This document shows, one piece after another, positions 63,801 through 64,000 of a stretch of 64,000 nt of DNA. Origin of the DNA: JAVJRN01 sp040218415. Lineage in GTDB: Bacteria > Bacteroidota > Bacteroidia > Cytophagales > Cyclobacteriaceae. The notes beneath the pieces were generated by a model. It was not told where the DNA came from and made no database searches. It saw only the letters and a program-made list of their open reading frames with translations. The stretch spans positions 30,612-94,611 of the forward strand of contig JAVJRN010000019.1 in the NCBI GenBank assembly GCA_040218415.1, written 5' to 3'. The first letter of the stretch is position 1; every line of letters starts with the position of its first letter. The position numbers and the translations under genes were made by a program.

Positions 63801-64000
63801 TAGAAACAGGAGATGCCTTTACCGGATCATTGGCAAGAGCTGCAGGAGAAAATGTAGGTACCTACGCGATTAACATTGGCACCTTGTCGGCTGGTTCGAA
63901 CTACAACGTCACTTTTGCGGGATCAGACTTCAGCATCACTGCAAAGCCAATTACGGTTACAGCCGTTGCAGCCACGAAAGTATATGGAGACGCAGACCCA
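57848..64000 (+). CDS. giant modular cell-surface adhesin (partial, runs off the window)
   Basis: One frame is open from the ATG at 57848 to the last base (2051 codons), checked through the regions I translated, with no stop. A signal peptide ends near residue 36 (AFSQS). Then come: a long beta-rich region (about 37-390) that looks like a propeller of stored readings; Ig-like modules (to about 740); a cadherin-like domain at about 751-868 (VSLEENSPLG, DLNFEG); a second cadherin-like at about 1042-1142; an Fn3-like module (to about 1258); six NHL-type repeats (1262-1597); four YDG domains (1613-1958); and the start of MBG-type domains. It should end in a T9SS sorting domain beyond the window. 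Likely surface adhesion or gliding role, by analogy. Confidence 0.85.
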   Translation, partial: MNSKITSTKRVVHLIKTGFLSFFFFALIQSQAFSQSVIFPAVDVSGTHLYAYNKTTGNVGRIYTNKGITSTFSAGLGPFGQTLLYNGDYYGYFDLGKTGLSLARFDENGLVELDATFALRSVHDIIEMNGKIYTLATTNSSSTTDVHVYEYDPNTSSTTKITSSLHDCYKALDLEVYNSGSGNKLYFGGRSSASNSYSDLYNYDGTNLAVAPNFNYSTPYYMAVFNGELHLGASPSGQDSDSRSVKYNGSSSSQVLVTNTNTGLFLKEDLPQYYIVFNNKLYFKSSIRTGSTSNDRLDNALYSVNTSGNVTKEYEIPKPADISTINGPSYMFESGGSLYFIADDNLNSDSELFRFNSTNNVTKVTNTTNQRFIQSPRPYDGGVFFWQERVQNDGNEPYYFNLSDNTYTSLGDIKPGTGSSYSSTNFGANKTYVGELAPYVYVPESSVTVRQNTASLVTTTLEVVEIDNNSFTAVSVEIVSGFQSGDVLAVTDQHGITSSYNASSGVLTLGNLGSATPAQVQDVLNSLKITASNTTTKSLVYKATDSDNNTNDITNTTAAKVDAVVSTLVLSNLTFDAQPNRTSTITPVGSFTISDSNLGEVVFKTTNDPLSTAFESLTLQFASDNGLRYDDNNKELQVLTDDNAASPIFSAFKADNEFNFQSFSVIDRQFGLFDRYIVTGLLNGSQEFQETFNVAAPTVKETLTTSSTNRAKNVNEIRVEGVYSTDPDSYGFGAHLDNILVALPAAANTAPAFESDLSGGSHTVSLEENSPLGKLVYNVSANDGDGGSTDTGVTYSITAGNTNQDSDNSSSSVSANLLPFKIDNATGQIYVNDPGDLNFEGTNSFALTIEASDGANQTTATLTINLTDQTESGPIDGEYRFTTGDGWPSTYTDATTHTGTYFSLISQSSGNIQMIASDEGFWLNNNTDLANGTIRVQADGTDMTEFDLADVMVYKYNNALITAGSFSVTFTGHKSAGSTVSTTGINTSGDSGWSTLPEFSDFTALDYFDIAITDTESGTNNLINYGFHRLYFANSKSTPPNTAPVITASQSFDVTEDAANSTAVGTVVATDADSDPLSSWTITAGNGDGIFAVNSGTGAITVTDNTNLDYETTTSYTLTLTVSDGSATSSAQTVTVNVTDVDEVAPVFENSTPSSSAITQTGFALSTDIDEAGIIYYVVVSNGVGVPTSAQVKAGQNSSGGSPITSGNAAVTTGGFTNDFSVTGLTAGTDYDVYVVAQDDEATPNIQTNPTKVAVSTITQSSSQNISTLYGTTVGYSGDGNLATNAKIDGPTDLVYDTSGNLFFVDGRNNVVRKIDTNGIITTIAGNGTQGYSGDGGLATSAQLNAPYGITFDTNDNLFISEIGNHTIRKIDSNGIITTIAGNGTPGYSGDGGLATSAQLHAPYGITFDTNDNLFIGERNNNIIRKVDTNGIITTIAGNGTPGYSGDGGLAINALLGGCRSVAFNDNGDLYISDGNNHAVRKIDVNGIITTVAGNGTQGYSGDGSLATSAKINFPRFVIFDNFDNFYFSESSSHVIRKVDNTGKISTVAGNGTQGYSGDGGLATSAQLNGPFGIILDSKDVGGNLIFCDNNNNVIRKVENVVIDNSPKTLIVTGLAGNNKEYDGTTDATAIGTASLSGVIGTDNVSLVGSPIFTFASSNVGTGITVTTTGYTLSGTDAGKYSLTQPILLSDITAKELTITGSTGDDKVYDGTTAATSSGTPSLSGLIGTDDVSLGGSPVFTFASANVGTVITITTTGYSISGTDLGNYSLTQPTLSADITAKSLSVTGLTGEDKVYDGATAATSSGTPVLSGVIGTDDVILGGSPVFTFASASAGTGITIISTGYSISGTEVANYSLTQPTLSADITAKSLTITGLTGDNKVYDGTASATVSGTAALSGVVGIDDVSLGDSPVFTFASANVATGIAITTTGLTISGKQAGNYVLTQLTLSADITEKSLTVTADANQTKVYGATDPTFSYTLTGSLETGDAFTGSLARAAGENVGTYAINIGTLSAGSNYNVTFAGSDFSITAKPITVTAVAATKVYGDADP
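61633..62640 (+). repeat. six NHL-type tandem repeats, exact 168-bp period
   Basis: The segment GIITTIAGNGTQGYSGDGGL recurs with openings at 61801, 61969, 62137, 62305 and 62473, exactly 168 bp (56 codons) apart, with a weaker first unit from about 61633. Units at 61801 and 61969 differ at only about three of the first 125 bases, so they are recently duplicated or converted. The segment is more AT-rich than its surroundings. Confidence 0.9.
62687..63722 (+). repeat. four YDG-domain tandem repeats, exact 261-bp period
   Basis: The YDG motif (YDGTT/YDGAT after a KxYDG) has its GATGGC core at 62714, 62975, 63236 and 63497, exactly 261 bp (87 codons) apart. Each unit has TFASxNVGTGI and LSADITAKS. 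They lead straight into MBG-type repeats marked KVYGATDPTFSY and KVYGDADP. Confidence 0.9.

Noticed and set aside
1..64000. tRNA or rRNA genes
   Set aside because: The intergenic gaps were read for cloverleaf marks such as the T-arm sequence; nothing convincing was found.

Overview
The window reads as chromosomal DNA of a Bacteroidota bacterium, most likely a marine-type Cytophagales (Reichenbachiella/Ekhidna-like). The support is: AT-rich sequence; secreted proteins with type IX secretion (T9SS) C-terminal sorting domains; lipoproteins with Bacteroidota-style signals; many genes without a Shine-Dalgarno sequence; a short non-zinc HisB; MenA; and arginine decarboxylase beside arginine-deiminase-fold enzymes. 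No rRNA, tRNA, CRISPR array, insertion sequence or prophage was recognised.

Layout. 1-4.6 kb: a copper-type cassette (two tandem MbnP-like lipoproteins, an MbnH-like di-heme peroxidase, a beta-barrel) facing a cation diffusion facilitator. 4.8-7.4 kb: 2-oxoacid dehydrogenase E2 and CinA. 7.5-15.9 kb: an EF-hand protein, then a compact leftward operon fmt-folA-membrane protein-SDR-subtilase-MBL hydrolase. 16.2-19.5 kb: NamZ-like muramidase, LolC/E-like permease, dolichol-phosphate-mannose-synthase-like transferase. 19.6-26.7 kb: arginine-related block (arginine decarboxylase, divergent from DDAH-like hydrolase-CtlX-ArgS-MenA) and a universal stress protein. 26.9-31.3 kb: histidine operon hisGDCB behind a His-rich leader peptide and closed by an 18-bp inverted repeat. 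31.4-34.6 kb: small membrane protein, a TetR/hydrolase pair with two copies of the same palindromic operator, and DinB. 34.9-36.5 kb: three tandem lipoprotein paralogues, two of which follow a conserved short reading frame that ends in an ATGA overlap. 36.6-38.3 kb: two unknown proteins and thiol peroxidase. 38.5-39.8 kb: remains of a TPR protein and a LytTR response regulator. 40.3-48 kb: a translationally coupled pair, a fibre-like protein ending in an endosialidase-type (S74) chaperone and a T9SS-secreted cadherin/Ig-like protein. 48.1-57.1 kb: membrane protein, HAD phosphatase, APH-fold kinase, and the four-gene Anbu (ancestral proteasome-like) cluster, then a TPMT-like methyltransferase and two membrane proteins. 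57.3-57.4 kb: an OmpA-domain remnant. 57.8 kb to the end: one open frame of at least 2051 codons encoding a giant modular adhesin (cadherin, Fn3-like, NHL, YDG and MBG repeats) that runs off the window.

The most unusual items are the small-ORF/lipoprotein duplication at 34.9-36.0 kb, where the differences in the short frame are almost all synonymous; the lipoprotein copy with an in-frame TGA followed by its conserved tail; the S74-chaperone fibre coupled to a T9SS protein; the giant adhesin with exact 168-bp and 261-bp repeat periods; the methanobactin-free double-MbnP cassette; and the Anbu cluster with a kinase/phosphatase pair next to it.
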